Shown: positions 1-5,185 of the stretch, piece by piece
How the letters are laid out: the number at the start of each line of letters is the position of its first letter
Numbering within the stretch: the stretch's first letter is position 1
NCBI GenBank assembly: GCA_031260745.1
Contig: JAISKY010000266.1
Span: 1 to 5,455 of the forward strand
DNA: 5,455 nucleotides
Origin: Oscillospiraceae bacterium
GTDB lineage: Bacteria > Bacillota > Clostridia > Oscillospirales > Oscillospiraceae
Direction of reading: 5' to 3'
Position numbers and translations under genes: made by a program
The notes under the pieces: generated by a model
The model's input: the letters and a program-made list of their open reading frames with translations, nothing else
What the model was told of the DNA's origin: nothing
Database searches by the model: none

Positions 1-1
1 T

Positions 2-91
2 GACTCTACTGATGAAGGTCAGGTTCAGGTAGAAGGAATCCCGCAAGAGTGGGAAGACCAAGGTACGCTGCCGTTCAACTGGACTGTATAA
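2..91 (+). CDS. 3' end of an unidentified protein gene (partial)
   Basis: An open frame runs from the left edge and stops at TAA (89-91), giving 29 residues that begin DSTDEGQVQVEGIP and end LPFNWTV. The peptide is acidic and hydrophilic, with no membrane segment and no motif I recognise. The other plus-strand frame starting at base 1 is stopped at once, so this is the best coding candidate. It lies upstream of pilD on the same strand and could belong to the pilus locus (for example a pilin or accessory protein), but nothing in the fragment proves that. A 475-base repeat-filled spacer separates it from pilD, so co-transcription is doubtful. The stop codon overlaps a TATAAT string (87-92) that has no matching -35 box. 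Confidence 0.6.
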   Translation, partial: DSTDEGQVQVEGIPQEWEDQGTLPFNWTV

Positions 92-141
92 TCTTAGCGG
101 TTATTACGGCGATGTCCAATCTATCTAGGAAATGTGGTAAC

Positions 142-163
142 TCCCGCCCCCTCGGGGGCGGGA
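142..163. repeat. GC-rich hairpin
   Basis: The arm TCCCGCCCC (142-150) pairs perfectly with GGGGCGGGA (155-163) around the loop CTCG, a 9-bp stem. No T-run follows on either strand, so it is not a classical intrinsic terminator. It could still act as a 3'-end stabiliser for the upstream gene, or be the edge of the repeat cluster. Confidence 0.7.
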
Positions 164-194
164 AACGTATCCCCAACGCTCGGCGGCGGGGAGC

Positions 195-211
195 CGTCTG
201 CCCGGCAGACG
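195..211. repeat. Palindrome with one-base centre
   Basis: CGTCTGCC (195-202) and GGCAGACG (204-211) are perfect inverted arms around a single C. As RNA this would be a 7-bp hairpin with loop CCG. It sits directly left of the first repeat unit and may be part of the same mobile or repetitive element. No T-run follows. Confidence 0.65.
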
Positions 212-221
212 ACGCCAAAGT

Positions 222-267
222 CACCCCCTTGTCGGCTTTGCCGACGTCCCCCCTCTAAAGAGGGGGG
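222..267 (+). repeat. Intergenic palindromic repeat, unit 1
   Basis: The unit reads as a C-rich start CACCCCC (222-228), a hairpin GTCGGC-TTT-GCCGAC (231-245), then CCCCCCTC (248-255) pairing with GAGGGGGG (260-267) around TAAA. Sixteen bases, 247-262, recur exactly as reverse complement at 297-312 inside unit 2, and the element order is the same in both units. This indicates two copies of one element facing each other. The compact double-hairpin form with no coding capacity is typical of REP- or MITE-like intergenic repeats. The family is not one I can name. Confidence 0.75.
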
Positions 268-287
268 CGAGAACCACAATCGTGGAC

Positions 288-338
288 TGCACCCTTCTCT
301 TTAGAGGGGGGAAGCCGATTTAATCGGCGGGGGGTGCA
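288..338 (-). repeat. Intergenic palindromic repeat, unit 2 (inverted copy)
   Basis: Outer arms TGCACCC (288-294) and GGGTGCA (332-338) are perfect inverted repeats. Inside are CTCTTTAGAGGGGGGA (297-312), the exact reverse complement of part of unit 1, and the palindrome GCCGATT-T-AATCGGC (314-328), which takes the place of unit 1's GTCGGC hairpin. The inner hairpin has a different sequence but keeps its position and pairing, so compensatory change seems to have preserved structure. Between units 1 and 2 lies a small hairpin, CCAC-AATC-GTGG (274-285). Confidence 0.75.
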
Positions 339-340
339 AT

Positions 341-378
341 AAAAACGCGGACGCGGTCGCAGACCGGCTGCGTCCGTT
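341..378 (-). terminator. Possible minus-strand intrinsic terminator within the repeat cluster
   Basis: CGGACGC (348-354) pairs with GCGTCCG (370-376), and an inner GGTC/GACC stem closes a GCA loop (355-365). The AAAAA run at 341-345 becomes UUUUU on the minus strand right after the stem, giving a hairpin followed by TTTTTATT. No minus-strand gene lies nearby to need it: both flanking genes read plus. It may therefore be carried by the repeat element itself, or insulate against antisense transcription. Confidence 0.45.
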
Positions 379-413
379 CTAAGCGGCTCCCCCGGCTGCG
401 GCCGCGCGGCAGT

Positions 414-471
414 TCTCCCAATAGGGGGGGCAAGACCACCGAAAGGAATCGGTGGGGGAGATATATTTTTT
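414..471 (+). terminator. Hairpin with T-run, possible plus-strand terminator; third diverged repeat unit
   Basis: The inner stem CCACCGA (436-442) / TCGGTGG (449-455) with loop AAGGAA is enclosed by TCTCCC (414-419) / GGGAGA (456-461). It is followed by TATA and TTTTTT (466-471). The order G-run (424-430), hairpin, G-run matches unit 2's layout with diverged sequence, so it may be another copy in the same orientation. As a terminator it is imperfect, because the T-run starts a few bases after the stem. It could stop read-through from the left gene into pilD. Confidence 0.45.
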
Positions 472-481
472 GTCAAAAAGG

Positions 482-494
482 TTACAAATTGTAA
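482..494. promoter_or_regulatory. AT-rich palindrome upstream of pilD, possible operator
   Basis: TTACAA and TTGTAA are perfect inverted arms around one central A. The site lies about 70 bases upstream of the pilD start, in the AT-rich stretch where a promoter would be expected. The neighbouring GAAAGTTTC (497-505) is a second small dyad. The dyad form suits a dimeric repressor or activator, but no specific regulator is indicated, and AT-rich DNA gives such dyads by chance. Confidence 0.3.
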
Positions 495-513
495 ACGAAA
501 GTTTCAAAACGCT

Positions 514-537
514 CGTAGTTTTTCGTTTTTTACTACG
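514..537 (+). promoter_or_regulatory. Hairpin in the pilD leader
   Basis: CGTAGT (514-519) pairs with ACTACG (532-537) around a T-rich 12-base loop. An alternative pairing, AAAACG (506-511) with CGTTTT (524-529), uses loop bases and excludes the first stem. The hairpin ends 16 bases before the pilD ribosome binding site. Both stems are weak, so a regulatory role is only a possibility. Confidence 0.25.
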
Positions 538-565
538 CGAACAATGATATTCCGGAGGATAAACC

Positions 566-1360
566 GTGGTAGTCATCTATATTCTGCTGATAGTGTTCGG
601 ACTTCCGATAGGCAGTTTCCTGAACGTACTAATATACCGCATTCCGCTCGGCGAGGAATTTGTTAAAACTCCGTCGCATTGCCCGAACTGCGGCAAGCAG
701 TTAAAGCCTTTGGAATTAATTCCGGTGTTCAGTTGGTTAATCCAACGCGGCCGCTGTAAAGGCTGCGGAGCGCCGATAAGCAAGCAATACCCGATAATTG
801 AGGCGACCAACGCGCTTTTGTGGGTATTATGCGCGTTCGCGAACAGCTATTTCAACGGAGGATTCGTTGCTCCCGACCTTCCGTTACAGTGTTTAATGCT
901 TACCGCGTTATTAACGCTAAGCGTAATTGACGCGCGAACGCGTGAAATTCCGTTCGGAATAAACGTGTTTATATTCGCGCTTGGTATCGCGCTGTTGGTT
1001 TTGGAATTTATATTTTTCCGACCCGACGCATTCCGCAATCAGGCGATAACTCAGGCAATCGGATTTGTCGCGGTGTCGGTACCGCTGTTGCTGATAGAGA
1101 GAATCTCCGGCGGCAGAGCGATAGGCGGCGGCGACGTAAAGCTGATGGCGGCGGCGGGACTTTTCCTCGGTTGGAAACTAATCCTGCTCGCGCTGATAAT
1201 CGGTTGTATCGCGGGTTCGATAATCCACATTGTCCGAATGAAAATCGCGGGAGCTAACCGCTATTTGGCGTTAGGGCCGTATCTGGCGGGCGGAATCGCG
1301 GTAAGTATGTTATGCGGCAACTGGATTATATATCAATATTTGTCACTGTTTTCAGCATAA
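566..1360 (+). CDS. pilD: Type IV prepilin peptidase / N-methyltransferase PilD
   Basis: This integral membrane aspartic protease (A24 family) cleaves the glycine-phenylalanine bond of type IV prepilins on the cytoplasmic side and methylates the new N-terminus. All hallmarks are visible in 264 residues, a normal length. There is an N-terminal hydrophobic segment with GSFLNVLIYR (16-25). A CPNC/CKGC pair (C39, C42, C64, C67) marks the cytoplasmic zinc-binding domain linked to methyltransferase activity. The first catalytic Asp is D122 (IDARTREIP), the second is D190 in GGGDVK (187-192), and GPYLAGG (237-243) lies near the end. Six to eight membrane segments are apparent. Start: GTG at 566, preceded by GGAGG (554-558) at 7 bases. 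It is first in a run with pilMN and pilO. The two prepilins downstream, with G/F cleavage sites, are probable substrates. Confidence 0.96.
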   Translation: MVVIYILLIVFGLPIGSFLNVLIYRIPLGEEFVKTPSHCPNCGKQLKPLELIPVFSWLIQRGRCKGCGAPISKQYPIIEATNALLWVLCAFANSYFNGGFVAPDLPLQCLMLTALLTLSVIDARTREIPFGINVFIFALGIALLVLEFIFFRPDAFRNQAITQAIGFVAVSVPLLLIERISGGRAIGGGDVKLMAAAGLFLGWKLILLALIIGCIAGSIIHIVRMKIAGANRYLALGPYLAGGIAVSMLCGNWIIYQYLSLFSA

Positions 1361-1387
1361 GGTTAAGATAAGTTAAGGAGGCCCAAA

Positions 1388-3019
1388 ATGGCAAACGTCC
1401 TAGCAATAGAAATAGGCGAACGGACTATACGAGTATCTCTGCCCGTAGAGGGTAAAGCGAAAGGTACGACGTATACGGTTCATTCGCAGGCGGAGTTCCC
1501 TACCCCGGACGACGTATTCAACGACGGTATGATTACGAATCCGGAGGAATTGGGCAGTTATCTCTCTAAGCAGCTCCGCGAAAATCGCATAAAAATAAAA
1601 GAAGCGATATTCACGATAACCTCCGGGCGTATCGCGGTTCGCGACGTTACTCTGCCCCCGATGAGAGCAAACCGCGTAAAAGCCGCAATCGACGCGAACG
1701 CGACCGAATACTTCCCCGTCGATTTGGCGTCGTACCGTATCGCGCATACGATACTAGACGCTCCGCCGGACGAGAAAGTACGCGTAATGGTGTTCGCGGC
1801 TCCAATCGCGCTAATCAGCGGTTACGCGAAAACCGCCGAAGCGGCGGGTTTGAAGCTGGTTTCGATTGATTACGCCGGAAACAGCCAGTTCGAGCTTTAC
1901 AAGCAGATAAACTCGCCGGAGATTACGATGTACGCGTGCGTAGACCACTCCGTAACGTATCTGACGTTTATGCGCGGCAACGTATTGCTGTTACAGCGCA
2001 CTTTGCAATTCGGCGGCAGTGACTTAGTCGATGAGTTTTTAACCGCGACGAAGCGTGACAGCGGCGGCTACATCGAGGCCTCGAAAGCTCTGACGGACAC
2101 GTTCTATTCCGGCGCGGCAGGCGTCGCGCTGGGAACCGACGGCGCTCACACATCGCTTGAGCGTCTGGTATCGGGTATTTCCAGAAGCCTTGCGTACTTC
2201 AACTCCAACTACGGCGGCGACGCGGTAGAACGCGTCGTACTTACGGGACCGTGCGGTAAGCTGTATCAGTTGAAGTCAAGCGTAGCCGCGGAAATGTCTC
2301 AACCGGTATACGATATAGATGAACTAGACGAAGCAACCGACGTTCTGCCGGATGTTAGCGAGGTTTTCGCGTACTTCACCGGAATCGGCGCTACGATTAG
2401 TCCGCTGGGTCTTGAGCCTGAGGATGCAAAATCCATCGAACGCGAAGAAAAGAAAACCGCTAAAAAAGAAGAAAAAGCTAAAAGCCAGTCGATGGTTTCC
2501 GGAATAGTTATGATAATGGTCGGAATAATCGCGGCGGGCGCTTTGATTTTTATCTCATCACAAGCCCTCAAAGACGCGCAGGACGCTAAAGCGAGTACCG
2601 AAAAACAAATCACACAATTGGAACCCGCCGAACTGCTTTACCAGGAATACGAGTATTACCTAACCGGAGCGGCGGCGGTAGTCGCGCTTGACGTGTCGCT
2701 TAAATCTCCGAATGACGCGCTCGCGGATTTCTTTGAGGAAATGGAACGTAAAATGCCCTCTGAAATCCTGACGTTGTCAGCAGTTTGCGCTCCTGATAAA
2801 ATAACGATGACGATGGAAGTTCCCACCAAAACAGACGCCGCCAGGGTTATGAGTCAGTTCAGGACATTTGAAAGCATAAAATTCGACGGGGTCATAGTTG
2901 ACAGCCTTACGGAAACGCTGAACGAAGAAACCGGAAAAGCTAAATGGACGTTCAGTATCGTATGCGAATACGCGCCTCCGGAAGTTCCGTCCCCGTCTCC
3001 TGCAACGGGAGGTAATTAA
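1388..3019 (+). CDS. pilMN: PilM-PilN fusion, type IV pilus inner-membrane assembly protein
   Basis: The 543 residues combine two proteins that are separate in most Gram-negative T4P systems. Residues 1-340 are PilM-like, an actin/FtsA-fold cytoplasmic protein: VLAIEIGERTIRVSL (4-18) matches the first nucleotide-binding strand pair, and VERVVLTGPCGKL (280-292) sits where the adenosine motif lies. A charged linker (345-367, rich in Lys and Glu) leads to one membrane segment (369-391), a short coiled-coil-like stretch (392-425) and a PilN-like C-terminal domain (about 440-530). The tail is Pro/Ser-rich. The PilN part should place its C-terminal domain outside the membrane, pairing with PilO. 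The same fusion is known in Clostridioides difficile. Start: ATG with AAGGAGG (1375-1381) at 6 bases, 27 bases after pilD. The tip of the adenosine motif (GPCGK) departs from the usual glycine-rich form. Confidence 0.88.
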   Translation: MANVLAIEIGERTIRVSLPVEGKAKGTTYTVHSQAEFPTPDDVFNDGMITNPEELGSYLSKQLRENRIKIKEAIFTITSGRIAVRDVTLPPMRANRVKAAIDANATEYFPVDLASYRIAHTILDAPPDEKVRVMVFAAPIALISGYAKTAEAAGLKLVSIDYAGNSQFELYKQINSPEITMYACVDHSVTYLTFMRGNVLLLQRTLQFGGSDLVDEFLTATKRDSGGYIEASKALTDTFYSGAAGVALGTDGAHTSLERLVSGISRSLAYFNSNYGGDAVERVVLTGPCGKLYQLKSSVAAEMSQPVYDIDELDEATDVLPDVSEVFAYFTGIGATISPLGLEPEDAKSIEREEKKTAKKEEKAKSQSMVSGIVMIMVGIIAAGALIFISSQALKDAQDAKASTEKQITQLEPAELLYQEYEYYLTGAAAVVALDVSLKSPNDALADFFEEMERKMPSEILTLSAVCAPDKITMTMEVPTKTDAARVMSQFRTFESIKFDGVIVDSLTETLNEETGKAKWTFSIVCEYAPPEVPSPSPATGGN

Positions 3020-3021
3020 CA

Positions 3022-3837
3022 ATGAAACTCGACAAAAGAATGATTAATACTCTGCTCGTCATCTTGGGACTGGCGATAATTTTGGTCGCGTACTTCGTGT
3101 TTTACACCGATAATAACACGAAAACCGAGCAAGTAGTCAATGAAACGAAACCGCTTACAACACGGTTGAACGAGCTTAAAGCTCACGACGCGAAAAGAGC
3201 CGAGTACGAGCAAGGCATAAAAGATGCCGCGAGACTCGCCTCCGATACGCTGGCTCAATTCCCCGCTAAAGTGTTTGTCGAGGACTCGATTATGTACGCA
3301 ACGGGTATGGAAGATGATTTGTTCTCGACCGCATCAGCCGCAGCTCCGGTCGCCGCCGATAACGCGGAACCCGACGCCGAAGCTCCGGAAGCGTCCGCCG
3401 CTCCGGTTGACGCAACCAAATCAAGTTCCGCGGAGGTTTACTTCGCGCCTAAGTTCCTTGACTCCGAGGCGGGACGTATGTTCCACGTCCACGATATGGT
3501 GTTTGAAGTTCCGGTACTGCTAAGCCAGTTTGAAGCTAAAACCGAGCCTGACCAGGAAACCGCCGCGAATTACTCGGTATACGGTCTGACTACTACCGTC
3601 GGCGCGACTGATATTGGGTATACCAACCTGAAACGCGCGATTAGGTGGATTAACAGCTACACGTACCGTACTAAAATCGACGAAATCAATGTTAACTATG
3701 ACGCTAATACGGGTCTGTTAGCCGGAACAGTCACCTATACCAAAGTCTACGTTGACGACGGCAACTACGAGTACGCGGCGCCTAAGATTCCGCAGGGTAA
3801 CCACGGCATCGAGAATCCGTTTGGTCTTACTCAGTAA
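3022..3837 (+). CDS. pilO: PilO-like type IV pilus alignment protein
   Basis: The protein has 271 residues with classic PilO topology: a short basic cytoplasmic start (MKLDKR), one membrane segment (about 8-28), a helical coiled-coil region (30-80) and a C-terminal alpha/beta domain (about 153-250). The C-terminal domain contains a helix TNLKRAIRWINSY (201-213) followed by strands ending LLAGTVTYTKVYV, the usual PilO ferredoxin-like pattern. It would pair with the PilN half of the preceding protein. An Ala/Pro/Asp/Glu-rich segment (about 104-136) interrupts the region between coiled coil and C-terminal domain; it looks disordered and is unusual for PilO. The start lies 2 bases after the pilMN stop. 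Its ribosome binding site GGGAGG (3007-3012) is inside pilMN, which suggests translational coupling. Sequence similarity is low, as is normal in this family, so the call rests on topology and gene order. Confidence 0.83.
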   Translation: MKLDKRMINTLLVILGLAIILVAYFVFYTDNNTKTEQVVNETKPLTTRLNELKAHDAKRAEYEQGIKDAARLASDTLAQFPAKVFVEDSIMYATGMEDDLFSTASAAAPVAADNAEPDAEAPEASAAPVDATKSSSAEVYFAPKFLDSEAGRMFHVHDMVFEVPVLLSQFEAKTEPDQETAANYSVYGLTTTVGATDIGYTNLKRAIRWINSYTYRTKIDEINVNYDANTGLLAGTVTYTKVYVDDGNYEYAAPKIPQGNHGIENPFGLTQ

Positions 3838-3846
3838 ACTCAGTAA
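3829..3846 (+). repeat. 9-base tandem duplication across the pilO stop codon
   Basis: ACTCAGTAA (3829-3837) is repeated immediately at 3838-3846. The unit includes the stop codon, so the second copy would encode Thr-Gln-stop again in frame. It looks like a small slippage duplication that leaves a back-up stop. Confidence 0.8.
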
Positions 3847-3854
3847 AATTCTGC

Positions 3855-3883
3855 TTGCAAATCCATATAAAGTCGTGTATAAT
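3855..3883 (+). promoter_or_regulatory. Sigma-70/sigma-A type promoter for the minor pilin genes
   Basis: TTGCAA (3855-3860, 4 of 6 consensus bases) and a perfect TATAAT (3878-3883) are separated by exactly 17 bases. Transcription would begin near 3889-3891, just as the structured leader GGTACGCATAGCC begins. No terminator lies between pilO and this site, so the pilin genes may receive both read-through from pilD-pilMN-pilO and their own transcripts. Confidence 0.75.
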
Positions 3884-3888
3884 AGATT

Positions 3889-3999
3889 TCGGTACGCATA
3901 GCCTGTAGCGGCTAAGTCAATTGATGGGCGAGAACCGCGAGCCTATTCACTTTTCAAAACGCCTTAGCCATATTTATTGCTGCCGAAAGGAGTAAAACT
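3889..3999 (+). promoter_or_regulatory. Structured 5' leader with alternative pairings, candidate riboswitch of unknown class
   Basis: The leader of about 110 nt can form hairpin A, TAGCC (3899-3903) with GGCTA (3910-3914), loop TGTAGC. It can instead form long-range stem C, GGCTAAG (3910-3916) with CTTAGCC (3963-3969), a perfect 7 bp. Both need bases 3910-3914, so they exclude each other. Stem C would enclose hairpin B, ATGGGC (3924-3929) with GCCTAT (3941-3946), one G-U pair. The ribosome binding site AAAGGAG (3986-3992) follows, 7 bases before the ATG. CCGAAA (3983-3988), overlapping it, is complementary to TTTCGG (3887-3892) at the transcript's 5' end. No T-run follows the stems, so control, if any, would be at translation or stability. 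The GGTACGCATAGCC...GGCTAA portion resembles part of the cyclic di-GMP-I (GEMM) aptamer, but the rest does not match. Confidence 0.5.
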
Positions 4000-4569
4000 A
4001 TGTTAAGCAAGAAACGTAACGAGGGTTTTTCACTCGTAGAGCTTATAATTATAATCGCGATACTGGCAATACTACTGGCAATACTGGTGCCGAGATTGTC
4101 TGAGCTTTGGCATTCGTCGGCAAGAGAGTGCGCTTATAATATAAACTCGCTAATCGCGAAGTGCAAGACTGACTCGATGAGTATGGGTACGACAGAAAAT
4201 GACGGCACCGCCGCCGCAAAAGAGAAAAACGAGGTATATATACGCTTATATATTAAAAATGGAGAAATATACGGAGATTTTTATCGAGGTACGCCAACCG
4301 CAGCAACCCTGGCAACCTCTCCTCCATTACTCAGCACAGAGAAACTAGGCGACAATAAGGCTGAGCAAGGTCTAGACGCCGCAACAAAGACATTGATGAC
4401 GACCTATGATGGTTTATACATCTCGTTTGACCGCGCAACCGGAAAACTTGACACGTTCGGCAACACTCCTGCGCCTACGAGCAGCGGTATAATCGGCGAT
4501 AGAGCAATTACAGTCGGCAAGAATACGATAACAATACACGGTTTAACCGGAAAACACGAAATAGGGTGA
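4000..4569 (+). CDS. Type IV pilus pseudopilin, GspH/FimT-like
   Basis: This is a 189-residue prepilin with a textbook type III signal: basic leader MLSKKRNEG, then cleavage before F10 in FSLVEL, with the conserved Glu at mature position +5 (E14), then a long hydrophobic helix (to about V30) ending in a proline (P31). PilD encoded upstream should process it, leaving 180 residues. After the helix, the segment ARECAYNINSLIAKCKTDSM (41-60) resembles the GspH/FimT pattern following the N-terminal helix. The C-terminal strands (LYISFDRATGKL, 139-150; NTITIHGLTGKHEI, 175-188) also fit GspH/FimT minor pilins. Two cysteines (C44, C55) lie 11 residues apart on the predicted helix. Role (family): minor pilin in the fibre or priming complex. 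It is less likely to be the major pilin, given its size and composition. Ribosome binding site AAAGGAG at 7 bases. Confidence 0.85.
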   Translation: MLSKKRNEGFSLVELIIIIAILAILLAILVPRLSELWHSSARECAYNINSLIAKCKTDSMSMGTTENDGTAAAKEKNEVYIRLYIKNGEIYGDFYRGTPTAATLATSPPLLSTEKLGDNKAEQGLDAATKTLMTTYDGLYISFDRATGKLDTFGNTPAPTSSGIIGDRAITVGKNTITIHGLTGKHEIG

Positions 4570-4573
4570 CGAA

Positions 4574-5176
4574 ATGAATAAAATACGACGCAACAATCAA
4601 GGTTTCTCACTGGTAGAGTTGCTTATAGCGATAGTTATACTCGGATTTATCGCGGCTATTCTGTTCGGGTTTGTAACCACCGGTGGCAACTTATTCAGAA
4701 ATGTTTCCGCAAGAACGTCTGAGCAGATGGACTCCCAGACTGCGCTTGCACAAATGCGTGACTACATAGTCAACTGCAATGGTGAGGTAAAATGGGAGGA
4801 CGGTAGCAATACGCTAACGGTAACTAACATAGACGTGGGCGGCGTTGCCGGCAGAACGGAAAAATACGAGTTTAAGCGTGTTACTGATAAAATTCAACTA
4901 ACTTATACGCCTTCGACCGGAACGGCAGATAGCGCAATTCTGGTTGATAAAGTGACAAATTTCACAGTATCTGCTCCGGATACGCCATCAGGAAAGTACG
5001 AAAGAAATTCCGACGGCAGCTATAAGCTAAGCGACCCCTTAGACCCCAACAGTAAAATACCTATACTGACAAAAGTATATATAGTGATTGACTTAGACCT
5101 TGGCACATATGATTCTAAGCCGGTTTATATCAAAGTCCGAAACGCTGAAACAACAATTAACGTACCAGCACCCTAA
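4574..5176 (+). CDS. Type IV pilus minor pilin, PilW/GspJ/ComGF-like
   Basis: This is a 200-residue prepilin with leader MNKIRRNNQG, cleavage before F11 in FSLVELL, Glu at +5 (E15) and a hydrophobic helix to about residue 34. The helix continues polar with SEQMDSQTALAQMRDYIVN (49-67), which matches PilW/GspJ-type minor pilins. VDKVTNFTVSA (124-134) resembles the family's VxxF strand. The rest is beta-rich, with a hydrophilic loop (136-162). It lies 4 bases after the preceding pilin gene with only a weak ribosome binding site (AGGGTGA, 4563-4569) overlapping that gene's stop. Translational coupling is therefore likely, and the two pilins may be made in fixed ratio. The gene ends in a double stop, TAATAA (5174-5179), followed by a strong terminator, so it is the last gene of the unit. 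Confidence 0.85.
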   Translation: MNKIRRNNQGFSLVELLIAIVILGFIAAILFGFVTTGGNLFRNVSARTSEQMDSQTALAQMRDYIVNCNGEVKWEDGSNTLTVTNIDVGGVAGRTEKYEFKRVTDKIQLTYTPSTGTADSAILVDKVTNFTVSAPDTPSGKYERNSDGSYKLSDPLDPNSKIPILTKVYIVIDLDLGTYDSKPVYIKVRNAETTINVPAP

Positions 5177-5185
5177 TAAAAAGAG

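Larger units (their letters stand above)
92..565. other. Intergenic region with clustered GC-rich inverted repeats and an AT-rich leader
   Basis: No credible gene lies here. Open frames across it on either strand are rich in Pro, Arg and Gly because they read through C-runs and G-runs, and they have no ribosome binding site. Bases 92-141 show nothing notable. Bases 142-461 are packed with hairpins and palindromes, listed separately. Base composition then changes sharply to AT-rich at about 461-553, just before the pilD ribosome binding site. I could not find a convincing -35/-10 pair for pilD. A TTGTCA box at 470-475 has no good -10 at 16-18 bases spacing. Confidence 0.8.

Noticed and set aside
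87..92. Perfect TATAAT at the end of the left gene
   Set aside because: No -35 box lies at 16-18 bases upstream (TACGCT at 17), and it overlaps a stop codon.
49..258. Plus-strand open frame of 69 codons
   Set aside because: It starts inside the frame of the left partial gene, crosses the hairpin repeats, has no ribosome binding site and a Pro/Arg-rich non-protein-like composition.
142..461. CRISPR array
   Set aside because: The repeats are self-palindromic, inverted relative to each other, and lack regular unit-spacer periodicity.
255..576. Minus-strand open frames across the repeat cluster
   Set aside because: They arise from reading C-runs and G-runs and have no ribosome binding sites or known motifs. 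One runs into the pilD start.
1400..1747. Minus-strand 115-codon frame opposite pilMN
   Set aside because: It is a shadow of the well-supported pilMN gene, with a Tyr/Arg-biased composition.
2299..2613. Minus-strand 104-codon frame opposite pilMN
   Set aside because: It is a shadow frame over the linker and membrane segment of pilMN. The apparent hydrophobic stretch mirrors the real one.
3224..3523. Plus-strand 99-codon frame inside pilO
   Set aside because: It is a +1 shadow with Pro/Arg bias and no start signal. pilO reads through intact.
3840..3999. Complete cyclic di-GMP-I riboswitch
   Set aside because: Only the central ACGCA/AGCC...GGCTAA strand resembles it. The upstream aptamer half would overlap the promoter, and the second hairpin does not fit.
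4000..4569. Major pilin (PilA)
   Set aside because: The C-terminal pattern fits GspH/FimT-type minor pilins better, and it is paired with a PilW-like gene. The major pilin is probably outside the window.
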